Shown piece by piece: positions 1-10,131 of a stretch of 64,000 nucleotides of DNA. The stretch spans positions 1-64,000 of the forward strand of contig NZ_LNNB01000009.1 of the NCBI RefSeq assembly GCF_001747895.1. The letters run 5' to 3'. Source of the stretch: Staphylococcus equorum. Lineage in GTDB: Bacteria > Bacillota > Bacilli > Staphylococcales > Staphylococcaceae. Position 1 is the first letter of the stretch. Each line of letters opens with the position of its first letter. A program made the position numbers and the translations under genes. The notes below the pieces were generated by a model, which worked only from the letters and a program-made list of their open reading frames with translations, searched no databases and was not told the origin of the DNA.

Positions 1-81
1 AATAGAGTTGAGATATTATTTTTTTTACAGACTCCTACTATTCCCCTAGGCGTCAGCGCTTTACAAAATCGGTACAATTAA

Positions 82-449
82 ACCTTTTTAGAGTACATTA
101 AAAATTATCATGATGACATTCCTGTATATAACGTTGCTGTAGGCTATGGAAGTGAACCAAATTATTCATCTATTCTAGATGATTTTGGTAAAACAACTTT
201 AATTACATATGGAATGTTAATCAAAGAACAAAAAAGAAATATAAAAACGACAAGTTTAATACACAAAACTGGCCATACGATGAGGTTAACGATGAACTTA
301 TTTGTCCGAATAATTGTAGATTACCTTTTATAAGGTATGCTTATAGAAAAGATGAATAGGGTTTTAGAAGAGATTTCAAACTGTACGAAAGTGATAGTTA
401 TAACGGGTGTTTATTAAGAAATCAATGTATTAAAAATAACTCACTTCAT
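82..449 (+). pseudogene. Remnant of an IS1182-family transposase
   Basis: Conceptual translation gives the C-terminal half of an IS1182/IS1272-type DDE transposase in two frames. From 82 the reading is FLEYIKNYHDDIPVYNVAVG followed by YGSEPNY, like the usual ADAGYGSEENY block. Near 250 the frame shifts and continues as NTQNWPYDEVNDELICPNNC. An in-frame TAG at 357-359 interrupts it, and it resumes as GFRRDFKLYESDSYNGCLL. The aspartate normally present in the AGYGSE block is replaced (AVGYGSE). No start codon, no N-terminal half and no clear inverted repeats are visible, so this is a dead fragment. The family assignment is from recognition of these motifs only. Confidence 0.75.
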
Positions 450-531
450 TTCCTTTATTTTACGTAGTAAATGTATTGTATTACTATAGTAAGTAATTGA
501 CGTTGTTAAATGAAAGATGAGGAGGAATTAA

Positions 532-1362
532 ATGATGAAATTAGGTAATTATAAAGTACATTATTTAAATGGGGGTATTACTCATATTGATGGGGGCGCA
601 ATGTTTGGCGTTGTACCTAAAGCATTATGGACAAAGAAATATGAAGTAAACGAAAAAAATCAAATCCCATTACCGACGCATCCGATACTTATCCAAACTG
701 AGGACAAAAATATTGTTGTTGATACTGGTGTTGGTGTGGGAAAATTAACTGATAAAGAACGTAAAATATTTGGTGTCCATTATGAGAGTGATATGGAAAA
801 TGATTTAAAAGCATTAAATCTAACACTAGAGGATATTGATTATGTATTAATGACTCATCTTCATTTTGACCATGCAGCTGGGCTAACGGATAACGATGGG
901 CACGCTATTTTCAGTAATGCAATCCATGTCATTCAACAAGACGAATGGCATGAGTTCCAAAGTCCAAATATACGTAGTAAATCGACTTACTGGCAGAAAA
1001 ATAATGGAGATTTTAAAAATAAATTAATGCTTTTTGAGAAAGAAATAGAAATATATCCTGGCATTCAAATTCGTCATACTGGAGGACATAGTTATGGACA
1101 TTCAGTAGTCACAATAGAAAGTGAAGGAGAAAAAGCAGTGCACATGGGAGACATCTTCCCGACACTGGCTCATAGAAATCCATTGTGGGTAACAGCATAT
1201 GATGACTATCCTATGCAATCCATAAGAGAGAAAGAACGTTTAATTCCAAACTATATTATGCAAGATTATTGGTTCTTATACTATCATGATGCTAATTACT
1301 TTGCTGTGAAATTTGATAAGAATAAATTGAATGAAATAGAAACTTATATTTCGAGAAATTAA
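532..1362 (+). CDS. ytnP: YtnP-like metallo-beta-lactamase fold hydrolase (quorum-quenching lactonase family)
   Basis: A 276-residue single-domain metallo-beta-lactamase-fold protein. The metal-binding signature HLHFDHAAG lies at about residues 109-117, with further ligands in GGHSYGH (about 183-189), HMGDIF (about 203-208) and a late YYHDANYF. Family members such as B. subtilis YtnP and AiiA-type enzymes hydrolyse N-acyl-homoserine lactones; the substrate in staphylococci is unknown. No signal peptide is seen, so it is cytosolic. GGAGG at 521-525 serves the first ATG (532) or the second (535). It stands alone after the IS remnant and before a minus-strand gene. Confidence 0.85.
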   Translation: MMKLGNYKVHYLNGGITHIDGGAMFGVVPKALWTKKYEVNEKNQIPLPTHPILIQTEDKNIVVDTGVGVGKLTDKERKIFGVHYESDMENDLKALNLTLEDIDYVLMTHLHFDHAAGLTDNDGHAIFSNAIHVIQQDEWHEFQSPNIRSKSTYWQKNNGDFKNKLMLFEKEIEIYPGIQIRHTGGHSYGHSVVTIESEGEKAVHMGDIFPTLAHRNPLWVTAYDDYPMQSIREKERLIPNYIMQDYWFLYYHDANYFAVKFDKNKLNEIETYISRN

Positions 1363-1375
1363 AAAGGTTAAAGTT

Positions 1376-1447
1376 ATGAACGAAGAGATATGGATAATCA
1401 CTGTTTTAGAAACGGATGGGTGTGGTCCTTGTGTCTATACAGTGTAA
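1376..1447 (+). CDS. Possible 23-residue peptide with a CGPC motif, or thioredoxin-like remnant
   Basis: A very short frame begins at ATG 1376, preceded by AAAAAGG at suitable distance, 13 bases after the stop of the ytnP-like gene. It ends at TAA 1445. It contains a thioredoxin-type CGPC followed by VYTV. It may be the start of a decayed thioredoxin or glutaredoxin-like gene, a leader peptide, or chance. No longer thioredoxin-like reading is seen after the stop. Low confidence. Confidence 0.2.
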   Translation: MNEEIWIITVLETDGCGPCVYTV

Positions 1448-1523
1448 ACCTTTATCTCTTGTCTTGTAATGTTTATCAGTGCTTTGAGCGATTGATACAT
1501 TACATGTTCAAAACTTTAACCTT

Positions 1524-1844
1524 TTATGATTCACATTCAATAATATCTATAACTTCTCCACTTTTTGCATCTGCAAAAAAGTCATAATATGTTAATGTTT
1601 TATTGTTTTGTGTGGTAATACCACCTTGAAAAACAATAAAATTATCATCGGATTTTTTATACGTAATCGGTTCATTCAATATATAAGATCCTACAACATT
1701 CATAAAGTATGTTCTTACTTCAGTAATAATTTTATCTGGATCGTGATATTGTAGATCTTTTTGACGTTTATAAAAATAAGTCGCTCCGACAATTGTTGTT
1801 AGTGAAATAAATAAGATGATAAGCCAATTCTTTTTATTTAACAT
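1524..1844 (-). CDS. Small membrane-anchored PepSY-like protein
   Basis: A 106-residue protein starting at ATG 1844. This start is preferred over an upstream in-frame ATG at 1871 because GGAGGT lies just before 1844. Residues about 5-22 (NWLIILFISLTTIVGATYF) form one membrane segment, followed by an extracellular domain ending in FFADAKSGEVIDIIE, the strand-turn-strand typical of PepSY/YtzB-like domains. B. subtilis has ytzB beside ytoP, and here too the gene diverges from the ytoP-like aminopeptidase. PepSY domains are proposed to modulate proteases; the function here is unknown. Confidence 0.7.
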   Translation of the reverse strand: MLNKKNWLIILFISLTTIVGATYFYKRQKDLQYHDPDKIITEVRTYFMNVVGSYILNEPITYKKSDDNFIVFQGGITTQNNKTLTYYDFFADAKSGEVIDIIECES

Positions 1845-1926
1845 AACACAATCTACCTCCAATAAAGTCATATTTATAGTTTACCATAATGAAGATGATA
1901 TAATAAATAGTAAGGAGTGAGAGACA

Positions 1927-3003
1927 TTGAATATAGACAATAATAAAACATTAGCTAGAATGAAAACATTAACAGAATTACATGGGGCACCTGGTTTTGA
2001 AGATGATGTAAAAGCATACCTTAAATCAGAATTAGAACCATTTGTAGATGAGTTTGTTTATAATCGCATGGGTGGCATTTACGGTGTTAAACGTTCGAAA
2101 GTAAAGAATCCAAAGCGTGTAATGGTGGCTGCTCACATGGATGAAATTGGCTTTATGATTACAAATATTACAGAAAACGGTATGATACAATTTACAAATT
2201 TGGGTGGCGTTGCTACAGATATTTGGCAAGGTCAACGTCTTAAAGTAAAATCGCGTAAAAATGAAGAAATTATCGGCGTGGTGGCAAATATACCTAAACA
2301 TTTTAGGACAGGTAATGAAGGTGCACCTAAAATAGAAGATTTACTTTTAGATATTGGCTGTGAAAATCCAAAAGAGGTAAGAAAACGTGGCATTGAAATT
2401 GGTGATTCAATTGTTCCAGAAACACCGTTCACACAATTATCAGAGCATCGTTTCTCAAGTAAGGCTTGGGACAATCGTTATGGTTGTCTGCTTGGCATTG
2501 AATTATTGGAATTATTAAAAGATGTAGAGCTTGGCTATGACTTATATGTAGGTGCTAATGTCCAAGAAGAAGTTGGTTTAAGAGGAGCTAAAGCGTCTGC
2601 TGAATTGATAGACCCTGATGTGGCCTTTGTAGTAGACTGTTCACCAGCTAATGATATGAAAGGTAAACAGAATTTATCTGGAGAATTAGGTGCTGGCACA
2701 TTAATTAGAATTAAAGATGGTACGATGCTACTTAAACCAATTTTTAGAGATTACCTATTAGATTTAGCTGATCAATTTAAAATTAAGCATCAATATTATA
2801 TTTCACCTGGTGGCACTGATGGTGGAGAAATCCACAAAGCAAAAATCGGTATCCCAACCGCAGTAATTGGAGTTTGTTCACGATATATCCATAGTACAAA
2901 TGCAGTGTTTGATATAAGAGATTACGAAGCTGCAAGAGCATTATTAACACAAGCTACAACTCAATTAGATGATTCTAAAATTGAAGAATTACAATATAAA
3001 TAA
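1927..3003 (+). CDS. ytoP: M42-family glutamyl aminopeptidase/endoglucanase-like peptidase (YtoP)
   Basis: A 358-residue dinuclear metallopeptidase of family M42. Likely metal and catalytic residues are in AAHMDEIG (about 68-75), KAWDNRYG (about 178-185), QEEVGLRG (about 213-220), VVDCS (about 235) and SRYIHS (about 318-323). M42 enzymes release N-terminal residues from peptides in the cytosol. The start is a TTG at 1927, chosen because AAGGAG (1912-1917) is well spaced; the first internal ATG at 1957 has no such site. The thioredoxin gene follows after 19 bases, so the two are probably co-transcribed. Confidence 0.9.
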   Translation: MNIDNNKTLARMKTLTELHGAPGFEDDVKAYLKSELEPFVDEFVYNRMGGIYGVKRSKVKNPKRVMVAAHMDEIGFMITNITENGMIQFTNLGGVATDIWQGQRLKVKSRKNEEIIGVVANIPKHFRTGNEGAPKIEDLLLDIGCENPKEVRKRGIEIGDSIVPETPFTQLSEHRFSSKAWDNRYGCLLGIELLELLKDVELGYDLYVGANVQEEVGLRGAKASAELIDPDVAFVVDCSPANDMKGKQNLSGELGAGTLIRIKDGTMLLKPIFRDYLLDLADQFKIKHQYYISPGGTDGGEIHKAKIGIPTAVIGVCSRYIHSTNAVFDIRDYEAARALLTQATTQLDDSKIEELQYK

Positions 3004-3022
3004 CACACTAAGGAGTGATTGG

Positions 3023-3331
3023 ATGCAACAATTAGAAACTGAACAACAATTTGATCAACTTAAAAACGAGCAAACAGTATTTTTATTTACGGCTGATTGG
3101 TGTCCTGATTGTAAAGTGATTGAACCTGAATTACCGCAGTTAGAGGAAAAATATACTAATTACAAATTCATCTCAGTTGATAGAGATAAATTTATAGATA
3201 TTTGTGTGGAAAATGGAATTATGGGTATACCAAGTTTCTTAGTTTTTCGTAATGGCTCACAAATCGGTAGTTATATTGGAAAAGAAAGAAAATCCATTGA
3301 ACAAATTGATAACTTTTTAGCTTCTTTATAA
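3023..3331 (+). CDS. ytpP: Thioredoxin-like protein YtpP
   Basis: A 102-residue thioredoxin-fold protein with the active-site WCPDC at about residues 26-30 and the cis-proline loop GIPSFLVF at about residues 72-79. The start is ATG 3023, behind AAGGAGTGATTGG; an upstream in-frame start overlapping the aminopeptidase gene lacks a ribosome site. It is a cytosolic thiol-disulfide or bacillithiol-linked redox protein by family, with unknown partners. A hairpin at 3378-3413 may end the transcript. Confidence 0.85.
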   Translation: MQQLETEQQFDQLKNEQTVFLFTADWCPDCKVIEPELPQLEEKYTNYKFISVDRDKFIDICVENGIMGIPSFLVFRNGSQIGSYIGKERKSIEQIDNFLASL

Positions 3332-3377
3332 AAAATTTTACTTTGTAAATAATTAATGTTGAAATATAAAAATATAT

Positions 3378-3420
3378 ACCCTTAGAACTTACATTTTTTC
3401 TGTTCCTAAGGGTGTATTTA
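3378..3420 (+). terminator. Probable rho-independent terminator after ytpP
   Basis: ACCCTTAGAAC (3378-3388) pairs with GTTCCTAAGGGT (3402-3413) with one bulged base and is followed by GTATTTATTG. The U-tract is weak, so termination may be partial. Confidence 0.5.
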
Positions 3421-3460
3421 TTGTAAACTATAATAAGGCACGTAAATAGGAGTGTTAACA

Positions 3461-4324
3461 ATGAATGTCTTTCAAATGAGAGATAAATTAAAAGATCGAT
3501 TAAGCAAACCAGAAGTAAAGTTTACTTTTAATCGTGAAGATGAAACGCTACGTATATCTAGAGTAGACAATGGCAAAGGTGTCACTGTTAAAGTTGCTAC
3601 GATAGTAGCTAAATATAAAGAACAAAAAGAAAATATAGTAGATGAAATTGTATATTATGTAGAAGAAGCAATTGAACAAATGAAAGGGGAGGGGCTATCA
3701 GAGGTTAATAGTGCTCAAATCATGCCAGTACTGAGATCCCCAAGCTTTGATAAAAAAGATAAAGATGGTAATGCATTTGTTATAGAAGAACACACTGCAG
3801 AAACAAATATTTACTATGTAGTTGATCTAGGGAAATCATATCGTCTTATGGATGAAAAAATGTTAGAGTCAATGAAGTTATCTAAGCAACAATTAAAAGA
3901 AATGGCTTTATTTAATGTGCGAAAATTAGAAAATAAATATACTACAGATGAAGTAAAAGGCAATATATTTTACTTTATTAACTCTAACGATGGCTATGAT
4001 GCGAGTAGAATCTTAAATACAACATTTTTAAATGAAATACAAGACCAATGTGAAGGAGAAATGTTAGTTGCAGTGCCACATCAAGATGTCTTGATTATTG
4101 CAGATATCCGTAATAAAACGGGTTATGATGTAATGGCACATTTAACTATGGAATTCTTTACAAAAGGCTTAGTGCCTATCACATCATTATCATTAGGTTA
4201 CGACAAAGGCCATTTTGAGCCTATTTTCATCTTAGGAAAAAATAACAAACAAAAAAGAGATCCTAACGTGATACAAAGATTAGAAGCAACAAGAAAACAA
4301 TACGAAAATAAAGATAAGAAATAA
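3461..4324 (+). CDS. ytpQ: DUF1444 family protein YtpQ
   Basis: A 287-residue protein of the DUF1444/YtpQ family. No membrane segment or known catalytic motif is visible. The start is ATG 3461, preceded by TAGGAG; a GTG at 3452 would overlap that site. Its place directly before ytpR and the sftA translocase gene is the same as in B. subtilis and suggests one operon. Function is unknown. Confidence 0.8.
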   Translation: MNVFQMRDKLKDRLSKPEVKFTFNREDETLRISRVDNGKGVTVKVATIVAKYKEQKENIVDEIVYYVEEAIEQMKGEGLSEVNSAQIMPVLRSPSFDKKDKDGNAFVIEEHTAETNIYYVVDLGKSYRLMDEKMLESMKLSKQQLKEMALFNVRKLENKYTTDEVKGNIFYFINSNDGYDASRILNTTFLNEIQDQCEGEMLVAVPHQDVLIIADIRNKTGYDVMAHLTMEFFTKGLVPITSLSLGYDKGHFEPIFILGKNNKQKRDPNVIQRLEATRKQYENKDKK

Positions 4325-4337
4325 GGAGTATATAGAT

Positions 4338-4937
4338 ATGAATTTATTTTATAATAAAGAAGCAGTAGGAGACGTTGCATTTTTACAAGTTGAACCAGCT
4401 AGCGGTGAGTTCAACTATGAGTATAAAGGTGATGTTGTTGAAATTAAAAGTGAATCACAAGTTGTAGGTTATAACATTTTTAATGTATCAGAAAAATCAA
4501 CTATAAGTGGAAATGGACATGTTAAGTTAACTGAAACATTAGTTAATGAATTTCAAAAAGCCATTGAAGATGCTGGATTTACATTTAAATTAAAGGCAGA
4601 TTTATCTCCTAAGTTTGTTGTAGGCTATGTTGAAACTAAAGAAAAGCACCCAGATGCTGATAAATTAAGTGTGCTTAGTGTTGATGTAAGTACTGAAAAG
4701 TTACAGATAGTTTGTGGTGCAGCTAATATAGATGCTGGACAAAAAGTAGTAGTGGCTAAAGTAGGCGCTGTAATGCCAAGTGGTATGGTTATTAAAGATG
4801 CTGAGCTAAGAGGTGTAGCTTCAAGTGGTATGATTTGTTCTATGAAGGAACTTGACTTACCCAATGCACCTCAAGAAAAAGGGATTATGGTCTTATCTGA
4901 TGATTATACAGTTGGCCAAGCATTTTTTGAAGAATAA
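4338..4937 (+). CDS. ytpR: YtpR-like tRNA-binding domain protein
   Basis: A 199-residue protein with a short family-specific N-terminal part (about 1-85), then an OB-fold tRNA-binding domain (about 90-198) like that at the N terminus of PheT. FVVGYVETKEKHPDADKL and CGAANIDAGQKVVVAKVGAV are typical blocks. It lies 13 bases after ytpQ behind AAGGAG and 17 bases before sftA. It probably binds tRNA or structured RNA; its role beside the translocase gene is unknown. Confidence 0.85.
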   Translation: MNLFYNKEAVGDVAFLQVEPASGEFNYEYKGDVVEIKSESQVVGYNIFNVSEKSTISGNGHVKLTETLVNEFQKAIEDAGFTFKLKADLSPKFVVGYVETKEKHPDADKLSVLSVDVSTEKLQIVCGAANIDAGQKVVVAKVGAVMPSGMVIKDAELRGVASSGMICSMKELDLPNAPQEKGIMVLSDDYTVGQAFFEE

Positions 4938-4954
4938 AAGGAGGTAATGTACGA

Positions 4955-7900
4955 ATGAGCTGGTTCGACAAGTTATTTGGAGAAGATAATGATTCTACAG
5001 AAGATTATCTTAGTAAAAGAAACCAACGACGTCAAAAAGCTACACAACAAGAAGAACAAGATTCATTACTTCCTCAGAACAATGATGTTTATGAAAGACC
5101 CAAAGGAAAATTCAGGTTTCCAATGCGTATTTTAGAAGAAGCGAATGAAGCCAAGCATCCAGAAGAAGATTCAATTTCAAAAGATAGTTCAGATTATGGT
5201 AATCAACAACATAGTGACCGTCATGCTTCAGACTCAATAAATGCTAATCATAAGCAGAGAAGACGTAGACATATGTATGATAAGACAGCTTCTAATGATG
5301 TTAATACACAAACAGAAAATCAGCCGTCACAAAAAGAAACATATTCAGAACCAAAACGAGAACCAAAATCTCATAAAGGTCAACGAATGAGAATACAAAC
5401 TGATGTTTTACGTGCAAATGCTTCTAAGAAAACTAAAAGAGACATACCTATGTATCATGAGAGTGATTTTAAAGCGAGTGAAGTGCCATCTGCAATATTT
5501 GGTACTCAAAAGCCACACCCGCTGGAAAACGGTGTTATAAAACCTTCAGACGAAACTGAAAACGGAAATAGCGAGCAAGTTTCAAATGATGAAGATAACA
5601 AAACACAATCACAAACTCTAGCACAGGAATCATCTGAAATACATGACACTAAAATTTATAATGACCAATTTGTAGAACCATCAAATGATGCAACAGACGA
5701 CGAAAATTTACAAGTTGATAATAAGCAACCATATTCCTTTGAAGACAATGACCATTTAGAAGCACAAGTGGAAGAAGATAATGAACAGCCACAACAACCT
5801 TCTGAACAAAAGCAGCAATCTTCAAATGAACAACCTAAAGTAAACAATACAATTAATATTGAAAATATTTACGCATCACAAATCGTAGAAGAAATTCGAA
5901 GAGAACGTGAACGTAAAGTACTTCAAAAACGCCAATTCAAAAAAGCGTTGCAACAAAAACGTCAAGAAAACCAAGATAATAACGAAGACAGCATACAAAA
6001 AGCAATAGATGAAATGTATGCCAAACAAGCACACCATTTTATTGGAGAAAGCTCTTTAGACGAAGAGAGCAAAAATAAAAATGTTTCTGAACATCAAACA
6101 GAAGCATCGATTCAAGACGCTCAACTATCCGATGATAGTCAACAAAATGAGGATGAAAGCAGCTTAGGCGCTACATCACCATTTAATTATGAAGAAATTG
6201 ATTTAGATCATGTGCGTGATGTACATACAATTAATGATGAATACGTAAATGTAGATGCAGATTTAGAATCAGAATCGCCTGATAGTGACATTGAAAATCA
6301 TGCATCAACTGAGTACAAATCATTAAATGATGATGTCGAAACAACTATTTCAAACGATGATACTTTAAATACAGTTGAAGATAATAATGAAAATATTTCT
6401 GATGAAAATCTTTATGTAGAAATAGAAGATAATGAAGATATATCAGACGCTCAATATAGAGAAGTGACAAGCCCACAAAATGAATTAACAGAAGCGGATA
6501 GTATTATATCTGAGGGCGAGAGCGAAATACATTGTGAAGATCAGGAGTTAGCGACTGAAACAGAACTAAATAGTGCTCAAGATATGACACAACCGTCAGA
6601 ATCAGAGATGTCATCGGAATCTGTATCTAATGAAATAGCTGAAGTACAACAAGATTCATCACAATACAATACAGAGCAATCTGATACAGACCAATTTGAA
6701 ATCGAAGATGAAGTGGTTGATCAAGAAACACAGCTTAATCCTAGTAGTACGCAATCAAGTGTACTAAAAAATGAAACAACTGAATCAAGTGAAGCAGCTA
6801 CAAGTAGCAATCAAACATCAATTAGAAAAGGTAGCAAGCCATTTAATGTTGTTATGACACCTTCTGACAAAAAACGTATGATGGATGCTAAAAAACCTAA
6901 GAATAGTAATCAGCATTTTACAAATTCAAGTAACACATCACAATCATCACAAAATGAAAGTAAAGAAATTGAATCTAATGATCTTGGTACTGAAAGCGTA
7001 GTTAAAGATGAAACAGTTGGACTAGAGCAACAAGAGCAAAATCTGACATCAACGCCCGAAATAACAGAACATCCATCAACTTCGATGGATACATCAAATC
7101 ATAGCGAACAATCTATCAATCATGGAACGTCAGAAAAACATGACGATGAAATAAATCCATCTTCAGTTGGCTCCGCTCAACATGCAGAGCATAAGAAAAC
7201 TGAAATTAATAATGAACAGGCGTCACCAATAACACAAAATCAAGAGCCGAAATTAAAACCCGAGATGGCACACAATCAATTAGACGCTAACAAGACAACG
7301 GACGACAGTGGTAAGCCAACAATTAGAAGAGGTCCTAATATTAAGTTGCCTAACTTAGATTTATTAGAAGAACCTAAACAACATGAAATTGATAACGCTT
7401 GGATTGAAGATAAAAAACAAGAACTTAATGATGCGTTTTATTATTTTAATGTACCCGCTGAAGTTCAAAACGTTACTGAAGGTCCAAGTGTCACACGTTT
7501 TGAATTATCAGTAGAAAAAGGTGTCAAAGTTTCTCGAATCACTGCATTGCAAGACGACATTAAAATGGCACTTGCAGCTAAAGATATTCGTATAGAAGCA
7601 CCAATCCCTGGTACTAGCCTTGTAGGTATAGAAGTTCCTAATCAGAACGCTACCACAGTCAATTTACGTTCAATTATTGAAGATCCTACGTTTAAAAATG
7701 CAGAGTCTAAATTAACTGTTGCTATGGGGCTTAGAATTAATAACGAACCTCTACTAATGGATATATCTAAAACCCCACACGCACTTATAGCTGGTGCAAC
7801 TGGTTCAGGTAAATCTGTGTGCATAAATAGTATTTTAATGTCATTATTATATAAAAATCATCCAGAAGAGCTAAAATTATTACTTATTGATCCTAAAATG

Positions 7901-8725
7901 GTAGAATTGGCACCATATAATGATTTACCACATCTGGTAGCGCCTGTTATTACTGACGTAAAAGCGGCGACACAAAGCTTAAAATGGGCTGTAGAAGAAA
8001 TGGAACGTCGTTATAAAGTGTTCGCAAAATATCACGTAAGAAATATTACTGCTTTTAATAAGAAAGCAACTTACGAAGATAGAATGCCAAAAATTGTTAT
8101 AGTAATAGATGAATTAGCTGATTTAATGATGATGGCGCCACAAGAAGTAGAACAATCTATCGCGCGTATTGCTCAAAAAGCCCGTGCATGTGGGATTCAT
8201 ATGTTAGTAGCAACACAACGTCCATCAGTAAATGTCATTACAGGTTTAATTAAGGCAAACATACCTACAAGAATTGCATTTATGGTATCATCTAGCGTTG
8301 ATTCAAGAACCATTTTAGATAGTGGCGGCGCTGAACGCTTGTTAGGTTATGGAGATATGCTTTATTTAGGCAGTGGTATGAATAAACCGATACGTGTTCA
8401 AGGCACGTTTGTATCGGATGATGAAATAGACGATGTTGTTGATTTTATAAAACAACAAAGAGATCCAGAATATTTATTTGAAGAAAAAGAATTATTGAAA
8501 AAAACGGAAGCACAACCTCAGGATAGTTTATTCGATGATGTATGTAGTTTTATGTTGAAAGAAGGTCATATTTCTACTTCATTAGTACAACGCCATTTCC
8601 AAATCGGTTATAATCGTGCAGCGAGAATTGTAGACCAATTAGAACAATTAGGTTATGTTTCTGGAGCAAATGGTTCAAAACCAAGAGATGTATACATTAC
8701 AGAATCAGATTTGAATGAGAATTAA
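4955..8725 (+). CDS. sftA: SftA/FtsK-type DNA translocase
   Basis: A 1256-residue DNA translocase. Residues 1 to about 785 are a hydrophilic region rich in Gln, Asn, Ser, Glu and Asp with no membrane segments, which marks the soluble SftA type rather than membrane FtsK/SpoIIIE. The motor starts near residue 790, with Walker A GATGSGKS at about 947 and Walker B IVIVIDELADLM at about 1047. A C-terminal winged-helix gamma domain, about 1190-1250 (QRHFQIGYNRAARIVDQLEQ), reads sequence polarity. SftA clears chromosomal DNA from the closing septum. It lies between ytpR and murC in the same direction. The start has AAAGGAGG 5' of ATG 4955. Confidence 0.9.
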   Translation: MSWFDKLFGEDNDSTEDYLSKRNQRRQKATQQEEQDSLLPQNNDVYERPKGKFRFPMRILEEANEAKHPEEDSISKDSSDYGNQQHSDRHASDSINANHKQRRRRHMYDKTASNDVNTQTENQPSQKETYSEPKREPKSHKGQRMRIQTDVLRANASKKTKRDIPMYHESDFKASEVPSAIFGTQKPHPLENGVIKPSDETENGNSEQVSNDEDNKTQSQTLAQESSEIHDTKIYNDQFVEPSNDATDDENLQVDNKQPYSFEDNDHLEAQVEEDNEQPQQPSEQKQQSSNEQPKVNNTINIENIYASQIVEEIRRERERKVLQKRQFKKALQQKRQENQDNNEDSIQKAIDEMYAKQAHHFIGESSLDEESKNKNVSEHQTEASIQDAQLSDDSQQNEDESSLGATSPFNYEEIDLDHVRDVHTINDEYVNVDADLESESPDSDIENHASTEYKSLNDDVETTISNDDTLNTVEDNNENISDENLYVEIEDNEDISDAQYREVTSPQNELTEADSIISEGESEIHCEDQELATETELNSAQDMTQPSESEMSSESVSNEIAEVQQDSSQYNTEQSDTDQFEIEDEVVDQETQLNPSSTQSSVLKNETTESSEAATSSNQTSIRKGSKPFNVVMTPSDKKRMMDAKKPKNSNQHFTNSSNTSQSSQNESKEIESNDLGTESVVKDETVGLEQQEQNLTSTPEITEHPSTSMDTSNHSEQSINHGTSEKHDDEINPSSVGSAQHAEHKKTEINNEQASPITQNQEPKLKPEMAHNQLDANKTTDDSGKPTIRRGPNIKLPNLDLLEEPKQHEIDNAWIEDKKQELNDAFYYFNVPAEVQNVTEGPSVTRFELSVEKGVKVSRITALQDDIKMALAAKDIRIEAPIPGTSLVGIEVPNQNATTVNLRSIIEDPTFKNAESKLTVAMGLRINNEPLLMDISKTPHALIAGATGSGKSVCINSILMSLLYKNHPEELKLLLIDPKMVELAPYNDLPHLVAPVITDVKAATQSLKWAVEEMERRYKVFAKYHVRNITAFNKKATYEDRMPKIVIVIDELADLMMMAPQEVEQSIARIAQKARACGIHMLVATQRPSVNVITGLIKANIPTRIAFMVSSSVDSRTILDSGGAERLLGYGDMLYLGSGMNKPIRVQGTFVSDDEIDDVVDFIKQQRDPEYLFEEKELLKKTEAQPQDSLFDDVCSFMLKEGHISTSLVQRHFQIGYNRAARIVDQLEQLGYVSGANGSKPRDVYITESDLNEN

Positions 8726-8747
8726 ATAGAGATAAAGGAGTGTTACA

Positions 8748-10061
8748 ATGACACATTATCATTTTGTCGGCATAAAAGGCGCCGGCATGAGTTCATTAGC
8801 ACAAATAATGCATGATCTTGGAAATGAAGTACAAGGTTCAGATATAAATAATTATGTTTTTACAGAGGTAGCATTACAAAATAAAGGTATTCAAATATTA
8901 CCTTTTGATGAAAACAATATAAAAGAAGACATGGTTATTGTTCAAGGTAACGCATTTCCAAATTCACACGAAGAAGTTGTTAAAGCGAATGAATTAAAAC
9001 TAGATGTCATACGCTATCACGATTTTTTAGGTCATGTTATCAGTCAGTATACATCTGTAGCTGTAACAGGTGCACATGGTAAAACATCTACAACTGGTTT
9101 ATTGTCACATGTGATGAATGGGGATAAAAAGACATCATTTTTAATTGGAGATGGCACTGGTTTAGGTATTCCTGCAAGTGATTATTTCGCATTCGAAGCT
9201 TGTGAATACCGTAGACATTTCCTAAGCTATCATCCTGATTATGCTATTATGACTAACATTGATTTTGATCACCCTGATTACTTTAAAGATGTTGAAGATG
9301 TATTTAGTGCTTTCCAAGAAATGGCACATAATGTTAAAAAAGCAATTATTGCGTGGGGTGATGATGATCATTTACGTAAGATAGAAGCAGATGTTCCAGT
9401 ATATTATTATGGGTTTTCAAAAAATGATGATGTATATGCGGATAACCTACAAATTAGTGAAAATGGAACTAAATTTGATGTATACATTAAAAATGAATAT
9501 TATGATACGTTCTTATCTCCACAATTTGGTGATCATAATATATTAAATGGACTTGCTGTAATTACAGTGAGCTATCTTGAAAGTTTGGATGTAAATAATA
9601 TAAAAGAAGCCTTAGAAACATTTGGTGGCGTAAAAAGAAGATTTAATGAGACAAAAGTGGGAAAACAAGTATTAGTTGACGATTATGCACACCATCCTAG
9701 AGAAATTAGTGCTACAATTGAGACAGCTAGAAAGAAATATCCGAATAAAGAAGTTGTAACTGTATTCCAGCCTCATACTTTTAGTCGAACACAAGCATTC
9801 TTAGATGATTTTGCTGAAAGTTTAAATTTAGCAGATAAAACTTTCTTATGTGAAATTTTTGGTTCAATAAGAGAAAATACTGGTAATTTAACAATTCAAG
9901 ATTTACTCCAAAGAATTGATAATGCGACATTAATTGATGAAACTACTGTGAATGCGTTAGAACAATATAGTGATGCAGTTATTTTATTTATGGGTGCGGG
10001 CGATATTCAAAAGATTCAACGTGCTTATATGAAAGAAATGGGTGTTACTACCTCATTTTAA
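8748..10061 (+). CDS. murC: UDP-N-acetylmuramate--L-alanine ligase
   Basis: A 437-residue Mur ligase that adds L-alanine to UDP-N-acetylmuramic acid, the first amino acid of the peptidoglycan stem. The N-terminal Rossmann motif is [14 protein letters not shown] (about 4-17). The ATP P-loop [12 protein letters not shown] lies at about 106-117. The central-domain motif [10 protein letters not shown] (about 171) and the C-terminal [10 protein letters not shown] (about 310) are also present. Length is normal. It follows sftA by 22 bases behind AAAGGAG, so it is probably in the ytpQ-murC transcript. Confidence 0.95.
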   Translation: MTHYHFVGIKGAGMSSLAQIMHDLGNEVQGSDINNYVFTEVALQNKGIQILPFDENNIKEDMVIVQGNAFPNSHEEVVKANELKLDVIRYHDFLGHVISQYTSVAVTGAHGKTSTTGLLSHVMNGDKKTSFLIGDGTGLGIPASDYFAFEACEYRRHFLSYHPDYAIMTNIDFDHPDYFKDVEDVFSAFQEMAHNVKKAIIAWGDDDHLRKIEADVPVYYYGFSKNDDVYADNLQISENGTKFDVYIKNEYYDTFLSPQFGDHNILNGLAVITVSYLESLDVNNIKEALETFGGVKRRFNETKVGKQVLVDDYAHHPREISATIETARKKYPNKEVVTVFQPHTFSRTQAFLDDFAESLNLADKTFLCEIFGSIRENTGNLTIQDLLQRIDNATLIDETTVNALEQYSDAVILFMGAGDIQKIQRAYMKEMGVTTSF

Positions 10062-10131
10062 TATGTTTATGTTAAAATGATTTGGGTATTTATATTAAAT
10101 AACAACATATGATTAATAGGAGGCGTTTTAA

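Noticed and set aside
1390..1587. 65-codon plus-strand frame after ytnP
   Set aside because: No ribosome site, Cys/Leu/Tyr-rich random translation, and it overlaps the end of the minus-strand PepSY-like gene.
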